Below, one piece after another: positions 1 through 6,349 of a stretch of 16,100 bases of DNA. Within the stretch, counting starts at the first letter, position 1. Each line of letters starts with the position of its first letter. A model generated the notes under the pieces. The model did not search any database. It was not told the DNA's origin and was given only the letters and a program-made list of their open reading frames with translations. The translations under genes and the position numbers were made by a program. Source of the DNA: an uncultured Prevotellaceae bacterium (GTDB taxonomy: Bacteria > Bacteroidota > Bacteroidia > Bacteroidales > Bacteroidaceae); contig CALDLA010000061.1 of assembly GCA_937898415.1 (NCBI GenBank), forward strand, positions 1-16,100, written 5' to 3'.

Positions 1-161
1 TCCTTATACTTCTGGTTCAGCTCCTCCAGTCCTGCAAACTGGGGCGTGAATCCACACTTGCTGGCTGTGTTCACCACCAGCAATACCTTACCCTGATACT
101 GTGAGAAATCAATCTCCTTACCTCTGCTCGTCTGAGCCTTGAAATCATAAATCTTTGCCAT
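1..161 (-). CDS. Glutathione peroxidase, N-terminal part (runs off the left edge)
   Basis: The first 53 residues are visible, starting MAKIYDFKAQTSRGKEIDFS. They carry the thiol peroxidase active-site block NTASKCGFTPQF, which is typical of glutathione peroxidases. The peroxidatic residue is an ordinary cysteine (codon TGT), not selenocysteine, as is usual in bacteria. Such enzymes reduce hydrogen peroxide or organic peroxides in the cytoplasm, often using thioredoxin rather than glutathione. The ATG chosen fits the family start and lies about 30 bases below a good promoter. The gene is read leftwards, away from the minus-strand YccF gene upstream of it, and has its own promoter with two palindromes, suggesting separate stress control. 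The C-terminal two thirds lie outside the window. Confidence 0.93.
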   Translation of the reverse strand, partial: MAKIYDFKAQTSRGKEIDFSQYQGKVLLVVNTASKCGFTPQFAGLEELNQKYK

Positions 162-190
162 ATCTCTATTTGTTTATATCGTTCACGACG

Positions 191-220
191 CAAAGGTAAG
201 GAGAATATTTTATATCGCAA
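191..220 (-). promoter_or_regulatory. Promoter of the glutathione peroxidase gene
   Basis: Read on the minus strand, TACCTTTG (198 down to 191) matches the Bacteroidota -7 consensus TAnnTTTG. A TTG at 220-218 sits 19 bases further upstream, at the -33 position. The predicted transcript start is roughly 25 bases before the ATG. Confidence 0.75.
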
Positions 221-271
221 GCGATTTATTGAAAACTTTAAGAGAGTTTAACAAAATATCGCCTGCGATAT
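213..271. promoter_or_regulatory. Pair of palindromic operator-like sites in front of glutathione peroxidase
   Basis: Two related palindromes occur: ATCGC-AA-GCGAT at 214-225 and ATATCGC-CT-GCGATAT at 256-271, with centres 44 bases apart, about four helical turns. The proximal one covers the -33 element of the promoter, so a bound protein would block RNA polymerase. This is the geometry expected for a dimeric repressor such as a MarR-type redox regulator; that identification is inference. The distal palindrome is followed by TTTTG on the minus strand and could also help terminate the YccF transcript. Confidence 0.5.
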
Positions 272-299
272 AATATTAACATTGAATAGCAAAATTTAC

Positions 300-668
300 T
301 TATACGACTTCCATTCCGAATGGTGACAGGGCCAGCTTTGCCAGCCGGAAGTGCATCTTACCCCAAGGAATTCCGATGATGGTGATGCAGAGCAGCAGGC
401 CGTAGAAGATATGGGTGAGACAGATCCAGATGCCGCCCACGAAGAACCACAGCACATTCATGAACATGCTCAGACAGCCCGGCTGCGACTCCTTCCACTT
501 CACCTTCGAGCCGAACGGCCAGATGGCCAGCATACCCAGTTTCATGCTTTGCAAGCCGAACGGGATGCCGATGATGGTTATCATTAGTACCAGTCCGGCG
601 ATGAAATACTCAATGGCAGTATGCAGTCCGCCAAAGATTAACCAGATGATATTTCCTAATATCTTCAT
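300..668 (-). CDS. YccF-family inner membrane protein
   Basis: A 122-residue, strongly hydrophobic protein with two copies of the family hallmark: ITIIGIPFG at residues 30-38 and ITIIGIPWG at residues 95-103. Each follows a membrane-spanning stretch, giving the two-repeat layout of the YccF (DUF307) family. Members are small membrane proteins of unproven role. The start codon is 12 bases after the stop of the 4Fe-4S protein gene, so it is probably the last gene of a three-gene operon. The length is normal for the family, and nothing looks broken. Confidence 0.9.
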   Translation of the reverse strand: MKILGNIIWLIFGGLHTAIEYFIAGLVLMITIIGIPFGLQSMKLGMLAIWPFGSKVKWKESQPGCLSMFMNVLWFFVGGIWICLTHIFYGLLLCITIIGIPWGKMHFRLAKLALSPFGMEVV

Positions 669-680
669 TGTTTTTGCAAT

Positions 681-1502
681 TCAAACAGACAAAGCTTTTG
701 TAGGACAGGCCTTCGTACACTTCTGACAGAGGATACACTCTGTAGCATTCTTGCGACTGCGAGCGTTTTTATTCACCTCGACCTCCATCGGACATACCTT
801 CAGGCATTTCCCACAACTGATGCACTTGTCCTCATCGCACTTGATGCGAATAAGGGAGTAATAGCTCATGGGCTTCAGGAACACCGTTATTGGGCAGATG
901 TACTTGCAGAAGGCGCGATTATCCTTCAACAGAATGGCGAGAGTGATGCCGACTGCATAATAGAAGATATTGCCTGCGACAAAGAGCGTGAACATGGTGT
1001 AGGCATAGGCCTTTCCTAGCCAGAACAAAAGCAGGACGATGGCCAATGAAAGGCCGAACATGATGTATCGGATGAATCCCCAATTCTTTCTTGGTGCTTT
1101 TGGCTGTTTGTAAGGCAGTAAGTCGAGAATCATAGCCGTCCAACAGGCATATCCGCACCATCCTCTGCCGAACAACAGCGGTCCGAAAATCTTGGCAATG
1201 GCATAGTGGAGAGTACCTGCTCCCCAGACACCGCAAAGCAGATAATACCACAGTCCTTCAATCTGCATGTTCTCACGGCATATCAGGCCGAGGAACACAA
1301 GCATATAAGTACCTACGCCGAATTGGGTGAACTCCCTGGCGTACTTCCAACCCGCAGCGAACAGAATTCCTCCGAAACCGATACAAAAGCCGATATACGA
1401 GAAGTTGAGCAAGAAGAACAGATTCCCTGTTGCCTGCCACAACCAAATGGCAATGGCTTCGAATACCAGCCACAGAATGATGGAAGAGCGGTATTTTTTC
1501 AT
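681..1502 (-). CDS. Membrane 4Fe-4S polyferredoxin (NapH/NosR-like electron transfer protein)
   Basis: A 273-residue protein with about five membrane segments in its first 200 residues. The NapH/NosR-type motifs GWCGYACW and FCKYICP are present. A C-terminal soluble ferredoxin domain follows with two complete CxxCxxCxxxCP motifs, at C227/C230/C233/C237 and C256/C259/C262/C266. Proteins of this type pass electrons between the quinone pool and partner redox proteins, but this one has no dedicated oxidoreductase beside it, so its partner is unknown. It starts two bases after the stop of the YbjQ gene, indicating translational coupling. All eight cluster cysteines are intact. Confidence 0.9.
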   Translation of the reverse strand: MKKYRSSIILWLVFEAIAIWLWQATGNLFFLLNFSYIGFCIGFGGILFAAGWKYAREFTQFGVGTYMLVFLGLICRENMQIEGLWYYLLCGVWGAGTLHYAIAKIFGPLLFGRGWCGYACWTAMILDLLPYKQPKAPRKNWGFIRYIMFGLSLAIVLLLFWLGKAYAYTMFTLFVAGNIFYYAVGITLAILLKDNRAFCKYICPITVFLKPMSYYSLIRIKCDEDKCISCGKCLKVCPMEVEVNKNARSRKNATECILCQKCTKACPTKALSV

Positions 1503-1504
1503 TA

Positions 1505-1822
1505 TCAGATTACAACTGCCGTTCCACTGGTTGCTACCATGAGCATCGAGCCGTTGGCACCGACGGTTTCATAGTCGATGTCGATGCCTACGATGGCGTT
1601 GGCTCCCATAGCCTGAGCACGCTGCATCATCTCCTGAATGGAGGTATCTTTGGCTTCGGAAAGTACTTTCTCATAAGCACCTGCACGACCGCCTACGATG
1701 TCTCGGATGCCGGCAAAGAGGTCTTTGAACATGTTGGCACCTATTATGGTTTCACCTGTCACAATACCCTTGTATTCGCGGATGCTGTGACCTTCAATTT
1801 GTGGGGTTGTTGATAGTATCAT
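1505..1822 (-). CDS. YbjQ/UPF0145-family protein
   Basis: A 105-residue protein with the family hallmarks: the N-terminal block YKGIVTGETIIGAN, the central R-D-I-V-G-G-R-A-G-A-Y-E segment, the AxxMGANAIVGIDIDYE block and a glycine-rich end. YbjQ (DUF74) proteins are small oligomeric cytoplasmic proteins once described as heavy-metal-binding; their role is not settled. The full expected length is present. It is the first gene of the YbjQ / 4Fe-4S / YccF set. I did not find a convincing TAnnTTTG promoter in the 78 bases before it; the nearest is a poor match (AACTTTTCG near 1870-1880, minus strand). Confidence 0.9.
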   Translation of the reverse strand: MILSTTPQIEGHSIREYKGIVTGETIIGANMFKDLFAGIRDIVGGRAGAYEKVLSEAKDTSIQEMMQRAQAMGANAIVGIDIDYETVGANGSMLMVATSGTAVVI

Positions 1823-1900
1823 ATTCGTTTTCTTTTTAAAAGTTTCTACCTGTTAGACGTAAGAACGATGCGAAAAGTTGCATATACAGAAACTTTCATA

Positions 1901-2245
1901 TCATTTCTTCGTATATTTCGCCTTGACTATTTCGTATGAGTTCCGTGTCAGCTCCTGCAGCAAGTCATTAGGCGCGGTCTTTGGATTGATGCCAATCCAG
2001 TGTTTGGGTGATTCATTGTATGGATTGCCGATACAGTCATGCTGGGCTTTTAATTCCTCAATACGCTCGGGTTGGCATTTCAGCGAAATAACAGAAAAGT
2101 CATTGCAGTCGAAGAATGAGAACATGTGCCCCATAACGTAGAATACTAAAACTCCTTCACCACTTTTAAACTTCTGAAAAGGCAGTTTCTCTTCCACATC
2201 TGCACCTAATGAAAGGCAATACTCACGATAGTCTTCTATGTTCAT
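1901..2245 (-). CDS. MmcQ/YjbR-family protein
   Basis: A 114-residue protein of the MmcQ/YjbR family. It shows the N-terminal YREYCLSLGADVEEKLPF segment, the central phenylalanine/valine-rich core and the KHWIGI block followed by a C-terminal LTRNSYEIVKAK helix. Family members adopt a CyaY-like fold and are annotated as DNA-binding, but their function is poorly known. The start codon overlaps the stop of the preceding DUF1294 gene in an ATGA arrangement, so the two are cotranslated. Length and motifs are normal. Confidence 0.88.
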   Translation of the reverse strand: MNIEDYREYCLSLGADVEEKLPFQKFKSGEGVLVFYVMGHMFSFFDCNDFSVISLKCQPERIEELKAQHDCIGNPYNESPKHWIGINPKTAPNDLLQELTRNSYEIVKAKYTKK

Positions 2246-2505
2246 TTAGAAAGATAACCAATTAGTATGATTTGAATAATGAGAATCAGCGGAAGGCCAT
2301 ACTTGAACTTCTTGTGCTGAGTCTTATGTCGCCAAACCTTCATACCAAGCAAAGCTCCGATGCAGCCACCGATAACTGCAAGTATCAGCAAGGTTGCCTC
2401 CGATATGCGCCAGCTACCTTGTTTGGCCTTCCATTTGTCAATGCCATAGACCAGAAAGGTCACGATATTAATGACTATCAGATAATATAGCAATGCTTCT
2501 GTCAT
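2242..2505 (-). CDS. DUF1294-family small membrane protein
   Basis: With the start at 2505 the protein has 87 residues. It contains YGIDKWKAKQGSWRISE, then GGCIGALLGM and the signature RHKTQHKKFKYGLP, flanked by hydrophobic segments. This order is that of DUF1294 membrane proteins, whose function is unknown. An in-frame ATG at 2556 would add 17 residues (starting MIIKGVIIRL) that do not resemble the family N-terminus, so the shorter start is preferred; both lie downstream of the promoter at 2651-2682. It is the first gene of a two-gene operon with MmcQ/YjbR. Confidence 0.82.
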   Translation of the reverse strand: MTEALLYYLIVINIVTFLVYGIDKWKAKQGSWRISEATLLILAVIGGCIGALLGMKVWRHKTQHKKFKYGLPLILIIQIILIGYLSK

Positions 2506-2650
2506 TTCAATACCACCAGTATCTGCGAGTCTAATGATTACTCCTTTAATTATCAATCACTTACAGATAAGCAAAACTTCAATAGGTAACGGTTTGGAAA
2601 CTTCCTGTCTGCGTCGTTCTGCTTTGTTTCAATATGTCAAATATCTGATG

Positions 2651-2682
2651 CAAAGGTAATCATTTTCTTCGAAACAACCAAA
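2651..2682 (-). promoter_or_regulatory. Promoter of the DUF1294-MmcQ operon
   Basis: On the minus strand a TTTG (2682-2679) is followed after exactly 20 bases by TACCTTTG (2658-2651), a textbook Bacteroidota promoter. The untranslated leader would be about 90 or 140 bases depending on the start codon used. Confidence 0.8.
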
Positions 2683-2803
2683 TAATAATCAGTTTTCTTT
2701 TTACGTACGTGCTTGCTTACAAGGAGAGATTAAAAGTGTAGGGAAACGCATGATATAGAAAGTGAGAAAAGAGTTTATATGATAATCTATACCACTAAAA
2801 ACA

Positions 2804-2847
2804 CTCAGGGGAAGGCTACGCCCTGGGGACAGACAGTCCCCATTGAG
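2804..2847. other. Hairpin cluster
   Basis: GGGGAC (2825-2830) and GTCCCC (2836-2841) form a perfect six-pair stem with a five-base loop. It is enclosed by CTCA (2804-2807) and TGAG (2844-2847), with a small GGC-TAC-GCC stem between, so the whole can fold as a three-way junction. ATATTTTGT follows. It may be a transcription terminator or a short interspersed repeat; the window contains no second copy. Confidence 0.35.
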
Positions 2848-2993
2848 ATATTTTGTACTTATACGATAAAAACTATCGCTCTTCTCATATCCTCACGTAG
2901 TACACGACACGAATAAGACGTTATACGTTTGCCCTTGACCGATCTGACTTCATATAGTATCTTCCAGTCGTATGATTTTAAAGATTACGACGT

Positions 2994-3158
2994 ATGAAAA
3001 AGAAATTATTTGAAGTTATTGAGCGAATTGAAGTATTTGTCATCAATCATCCTTTTATGTTCCAACAATTTATGGATTGTTGCGATGATGTATTTTTATA
3101 CATAATGCCCATCATTGATTCTATTAAACAGTGGTTGTGTCTCATTATAGGCTATTAG
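2994..3158 (+). CDS. Possible small protein, 54 residues
   Basis: An open frame begins MKKKLFEVIERIEVFVINHP and ends in a hydrophobic stretch QWLCLIIGY before TAG. The start is basic, the middle has a CCDD segment and the end is apolar, like a small membrane-associated peptide. I recognise no family. Directly before the start, GTCGTA (2967-2972) and TACGAC (2986-2991) form a dyad that could hide the start region in RNA. No clear promoter or ribosome site was found, and chance occurrence of 54 codons in AT-rich DNA is possible. Confidence 0.25.
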   Translation: MKKKLFEVIERIEVFVINHPFMFQQFMDCCDDVFLYIMPIIDSIKQWLCLIIGY

Positions 3159-3169
3159 AATTCTCTTTA

Positions 3170-3320
3170 GCCCAAAATAAGGGCGGGAAGAGCCTGATGT
3201 ACCACCGTATGGAACATGGCTCTGGGTGGGAAAATAAAAGTCGAAGCTGTTCAAGTTAGCCTTTGGCGTTGTCGAGCGTCACTTTCTGACTTAATGAAAG
3301 CGGTGCGATTAAGGCTAAAC
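3170..3320 (+). other. Structured segment, candidate leader or non-coding RNA with G-quadruplex potential
   Basis: A strong hairpin is formed by AGAGCC (3189-3194) with GGCTCT (3218-3223), then ATGT with ACAT, then CCA with TGG, closed by loop CCGTA. It is flanked by GGGCGGG (3181-3187) and GGGTGGG (3224-3230), so four GGG tracts with one-base loops bracket the stem. CCACC in the upper stem and loop could instead pair with GGTGG downstream. A second long-range stem joins TTAGCCTT (3256-3263) to AAGGCTAA (3311-3318), with TTTC/GAAA inside. The strand is assumed from the downstream genes. I could not match it to a known RNA family. Confidence 0.4.
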
Positions 3321-3381
3321 AAGATGGATTACTTTGAAAAATATGGTTTTAGGTATGTTTTCTCTTTAAAAACATTAAAAT

Positions 3382-3425
3382 ATATAGTGATATTGCAGTT
3401 GTTACGCAGAAATTCACTATATTTG
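3382..3425 (+). promoter_or_regulatory. Promoter with a 9-base inverted repeat before the regulator genes
   Basis: TATATTTG at 3418-3425 is a perfect TAnnTTTG -7 element, 26 bases before the XRE start codon. The perfect inverted repeat ATATAGTGA (3382-3390) and TCACTATAT (3414-3422) encloses the -33 region and overlaps the -7 box, as expected of an autoregulatory operator. Between the arms lies TGCAG-N7-GCA (3394-3408), which resembles the shared element found before the downstream units but sits two bases closer to the -7 box. Confidence 0.6.
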
Positions 3426-3451
3426 CGTTCAAATCATATTAAGAAGAAAAG

Positions 3452-3646
3452 ATGAAAGATTTAAATAGGCTAAAAGTTGTTCTCGCTGAGAAAAAAAGAA
3501 CCAATAAGTGGTTAGCGGAACAACTGGGCAAGAATGTGACAACAGTTAGCAAGTGGTGTACGAACACATCACAGCCAGACTTGCAGACACTTGATCAGAT
3601 AGCTTCATTGCTTGAATGCGATAAGAAATATCTTATAAACGATTAA
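3452..3646 (+). CDS. Small XRE (Cro/CI)-type DNA-binding regulator
   Basis: A 64-residue protein that is almost entirely one helix-turn-helix domain: KWLAEQLGKNVTTVSKW is helices 2 and 3, followed by QPDLQTLDQIASLLE and the end DKKYLIND. This is the layout of the small Cro/CI-like regulators often found next to restriction-modification genes in Bacteroidota. It probably binds the inverted repeat in its own promoter and may limit expression of the locus; both are inferences. It lies 11 bases before the WYL regulator gene, so the two are cotranscribed. It has no ligand or dimer domain beyond the helix-turn-helix fold. Confidence 0.85.
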   Translation: MKDLNRLKVVLAEKKRTNKWLAEQLGKNVTTVSKWCTNTSQPDLQTLDQIASLLECDKKYLIND

Positions 3647-3657
3647 GCAAGGGAACT

Positions 3658-4680
3658 ATGCCGGTAGATAAGCAAGTACTACTACGATACCAAGTTCTGA
3701 ACAGATGTTTCAGAAATAAATATCGAGAATACACTATTGACGATTTAGTTGATGAGTGTAATAAGGCATTACGTAAAGCGGATAGGCCAGAGGTTTCTAA
3801 GCGTACTATTCAAAATGATATAGCGCAACTGGAAACAACTGATCCTTATTATATTCGTCTGAACGAGAATCTGAAACGTGGACGGCAGCGCATTTATCGC
3901 TATGTCGATACGAACTATAATATGCCACTTTTCCGCATGAACGACGAGGAGCGCAATAAGATAGAAGATGCAATCTATGTACTCAAACAGTTTGAAGGTG
4001 AACCTCAATATGACTGGGTTCGTACCTTCCTAATGCAGATAGAAGGAGGCTTGTTTGATGAAGATACTTCACCGGTTGTTACCTTCCAGTCAAATCCAGA
4101 CTTAAAGGGTCTTCATCATTTTACAGGCTTATTAAAAGCCATTATCACAAAGCGAGTTCTTCGTTTGCATTACACGCCCTTTGGCAAAGAAACGATTACG
4201 GTAAAGGTATATCCGTATCATTTGAAGCAATATAATGATCGTTGGTATCTCATTGCGCAAGCAATTGGTTTCGACGATTATTCTAATTTTGCTCTTGACA
4301 GAATTGAGAAATTCGAGGAGATTACCCTGCCATTCAAAGAACCTAAGATTGATTTAAGTGATTATTTTGATGACGTTGTAGGTGTGACGATACCTGACTG
4401 TGATGCAGAGGATATTTTAATAAAGGTATATAAAGCCAGCATAAGCTTTGTGCTGACGAAGCCCATCCATCTTTCTCAGCGTATCATGGAGAAGAACGAT
4501 GAGTACGCTGTTATATCTATCAATGTGAAGCCCAACTACGAATTGGACTCCAAGATTCTCTCCTTCGGGTCAAACATGGAAGTTCTTTCTCCAGAGGCCT
4601 ATAGGATCCATCTTTCTGAGAAAATTCAAACAATGAATCAAAGATACCTGAACGATGCAGAAAACCTGCATAGTAAATAA
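3658..4680 (+). CDS. WYL-domain transcriptional regulator
   Basis: A 340-residue protein. Residues about 5-65 form a winged helix-turn-helix (RYQVLNRCFRNKYREYTIDD, then SKRTIQNDIAQLE as recognition helix). The WYL domain covers about residues 155-220, including KRVLRLHYTPFG, YPYHLKQYNDRWYLIAQA with the W196-Y197-L198 signature, and NFALDRIEKFE. A C-terminal WCX-like extension follows. WYL regulators such as BrxR and CapW bind nucleotides or nucleic acid and repress defence operons until attack; this one has the same domain order. It follows the XRE gene by 11 bases. Its last codons overlap the first copy of the shared promoter element, making it the leading candidate to bind that element, though this is unproven. 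Confidence 0.9.
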   Translation: MPVDKQVLLRYQVLNRCFRNKYREYTIDDLVDECNKALRKADRPEVSKRTIQNDIAQLETTDPYYIRLNENLKRGRQRIYRYVDTNYNMPLFRMNDEERNKIEDAIYVLKQFEGEPQYDWVRTFLMQIEGGLFDEDTSPVVTFQSNPDLKGLHHFTGLLKAIITKRVLRLHYTPFGKETITVKVYPYHLKQYNDRWYLIAQAIGFDDYSNFALDRIEKFEEITLPFKEPKIDLSDYFDDVVGVTIPDCDAEDILIKVYKASISFVLTKPIHLSQRIMEKNDEYAVISINVKPNYELDSKILSFGSNMEVLSPEAYRIHLSEKIQTMNQRYLNDAENLHSK

Positions 4681-4691
4681 GTAATTTTGCA
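4656..4691 (+). promoter_or_regulatory. Shared promoter element, copy A (before the ATPase pair)
   Basis: TGCAGAAAACCTGCA at 4656-4670 is a perfect dyad (TGCAG, five bases, CTGCA). It is followed by TAG, and 11 bases after the dyad by TAATTTTG (4682-4689). The dyad occupies the -33 region where Bacteroidota promoters normally carry TTTG. It overlaps the last codons of the WYL gene. Three further copies with identical spacing lie at 7340, 9645 and 9968. Confidence 0.8.
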
Positions 4692-4715
4692 CCCGAAATC
4701 AGAAAATGTCAAAAA

Positions 4716-6347
4716 ATGAATAATACAATAGGTTTTTCAAACTTCCGCCGTTTCATCACATTCCCAGAAATTGAATTGGGAGAAATTTCCATATTGGTTG
4801 GTGGCAACAATGCAGGAAAGTCTACGCTTGTAAAGGCGATGCTTCTTATGCGTGATTTCTTAAAGAGTAGAGTTGAAAGTATAGATAGTAAAAAAAATGT
4901 TGCTAAGTCTTTCATCCCTCATTTCAATTTCGATACAGAACATGTAAATATAGGAGATTTCTATCGTGCATTCTGCAGACAAAGTCCACGCAAGGAAGAA
5001 ATGATTTCTTTTACTATGAAAATCGACAAGTTTCGTTTTATAGTTAATATACGAGGCGAGAGGAAACCGGGTGTTATTCCAGAAGTCTCGTTGATTGCTG
5101 TTTCTGATGAAGAAAAGAATATTGTCTTTACTTTTGATTTTTCAAAAAATCAAATGATTGCCGAATTCGGTAGTAATAAGAACAGATTTAGCAATCATTT
5201 ATTTGATGACAGAGAGTATTTACAGAAAGAACATGAAGATCTCACTTACAGGGTACACGAGTTGAATAAGGTCTTATCTGAAAGTAAAGACTTTAAGGAA
5301 ATCACAGCCATTAAAGCGGAAATAGAAAGTACACGAGCTAAATTAAAACAGCTACAATCGCAACTGTATAAAAACGAGAAAGAACTAAATAATGCAGAAT
5401 ATACCATTAAGGTGAATGGGGCGGAACCTATAGATCGGTACTTTTACAAAGGGCTCAAATCAGGGGAGCTTATTATTCCTGAACTCGTCAAAGGATTTGC
5501 AAGATTTGCAGATGATGCCGCTATTGGGGACAAGCGTTCTAAAACCTTTAAGGAAGAAGAAGCAAATAGGAACTTCCTTAGAGGTAGGGTTGTTAAAATA
5601 GAAACAATAGCCGAGGAGTTAGAATCAATACTAAATAGACAGGTAATAGAATATATCTATGCTCATTCTGTCTATCAGGATTCTGTCTATGCGAATTGTG
5701 CCAATTCGAGTGATTATACAAAACGGACAATACATGAATTCTACTCATCGCGTATATCAAGCGGCGATGAGGAGTTCTGTTTGATTGAGGATTGGCTCGG
5801 AGAGTTTAAGATTGGTATATCTCTGAAAGTTGTTCCTTATAAAGGTGATAACTATAGTCTTGTGATATTTGACAAAGAGAATCCTGAAATTTCCAGTGAT
5901 AAGCGAAAAGGATATCCTGGAGGGATTGACTTGGCAGATAAAGGAATGGGGTCAATTCAAATTGTGATATTGCTCCTTCGTCTTGCAACCCTTATTCGTA
6001 GATATAAAGGGCAGCAACTTACCATTCTTTTAGAGGAACCGGAACAAAATTTGCATCCTGCCTTGCAGAGTAAATTGGCGGACTTGGTCTATGAAGTTAA
6101 TAAGAAGTTTGGTTTGCGGTTTATTATTGAGACCCATTCTGAATATCTAATCCGAAAGACTCAAGTAATTGTATACGAGATAAACCAGTCTATAGACCGT
6201 ACAAATGTACCATTCAAGTGCTATTATCTTCCTAATGATGGTACGGCGCCATATGACATGCAGTATCGAATAGACGGAAAATTCTCAAATGAGTTTAGAC
6301 CTGGTTTTTTCGACGAAGCTGCTAATTTAGCCTTTAAAATATTCTGA
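4716..6347 (+). CDS. AAA_21/DUF3696-type ATPase of a defence module
   Basis: A 543-residue ABC/SMC-like ATPase. The Walker A motif GGNNAGKST is at residues 29-37. A charged coiled coil runs about residues 165-225, with heptad-like stretches such as HEDLTYRVHELNKVL. The signature-like GMGSIQIVILLLRLA lies near 410-425, the Walker B motif LLEEPEQNLHP at 438-448 and the switch histidine IETHSEYLIRK near 471-481. This order is that of OLD-like AAA_21/DUF3696 ATPases, but no TOPRIM nuclease is fused. Such ATPases act as sensors or motors for a nuclease or toxin partner. The stop is two bases before the next gene, so the partner is almost certainly that product. Expression starts from shared element A. 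Confidence 0.85.
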   Translation: MNNTIGFSNFRRFITFPEIELGEISILVGGNNAGKSTLVKAMLLMRDFLKSRVESIDSKKNVAKSFIPHFNFDTEHVNIGDFYRAFCRQSPRKEEMISFTMKIDKFRFIVNIRGERKPGVIPEVSLIAVSDEEKNIVFTFDFSKNQMIAEFGSNKNRFSNHLFDDREYLQKEHEDLTYRVHELNKVLSESKDFKEITAIKAEIESTRAKLKQLQSQLYKNEKELNNAEYTIKVNGAEPIDRYFYKGLKSGELIIPELVKGFARFADDAAIGDKRSKTFKEEEANRNFLRGRVVKIETIAEELESILNRQVIEYIYAHSVYQDSVYANCANSSDYTKRTIHEFYSSRISSGDEEFCLIEDWLGEFKIGISLKVVPYKGDNYSLVIFDKENPEISSDKRKGYPGGIDLADKGMGSIQIVILLLRLATLIRRYKGQQLTILLEEPEQNLHPALQSKLADLVYEVNKKFGLRFIIETHSEYLIRKTQVIVYEINQSIDRTNVPFKCYYLPNDGTAPYDMQYRIDGKFSNEFRPGFFDEAANLAFKIF

Positions 6348-6349
6348 TT

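Larger units (their letters stand above)
2683..3417. other. Divergent intergenic region between core genes and the defence locus
   Basis: About 735 bases with no convincing protein gene. It contains a hairpin cluster at 2804-2847, a short dyad at 2864-2878, a possible 54-codon ORF at 2994-3158 preceded by a six-base dyad, and a structured segment at 3170-3320. No tRNA, integrase, insertion-sequence end or obvious attachment-site duplication was recognised, so I cannot tell from this window whether the defence locus is bounded by an integration junction here. Confidence 0.6.

Noticed and set aside
1..161. Selenoprotein glutathione peroxidase
   Set aside because: The active-site codon is TGT for cysteine, and there is no in-frame TGA.
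3170..3320. Retron non-coding RNA or group II intron end
   Set aside because: There is no reverse transcriptase in the window, and the hairpins do not match the domain V pattern of group II introns.
3216..3455. 79-codon open frame ending in an ATGA overlap with the XRE gene
   Set aside because: Its start lies inside the strong hairpin and its body contains the inverted-repeat promoter and TATATTTG box. The translation looks like non-coding DNA, and the ATGA overlap is probably chance.
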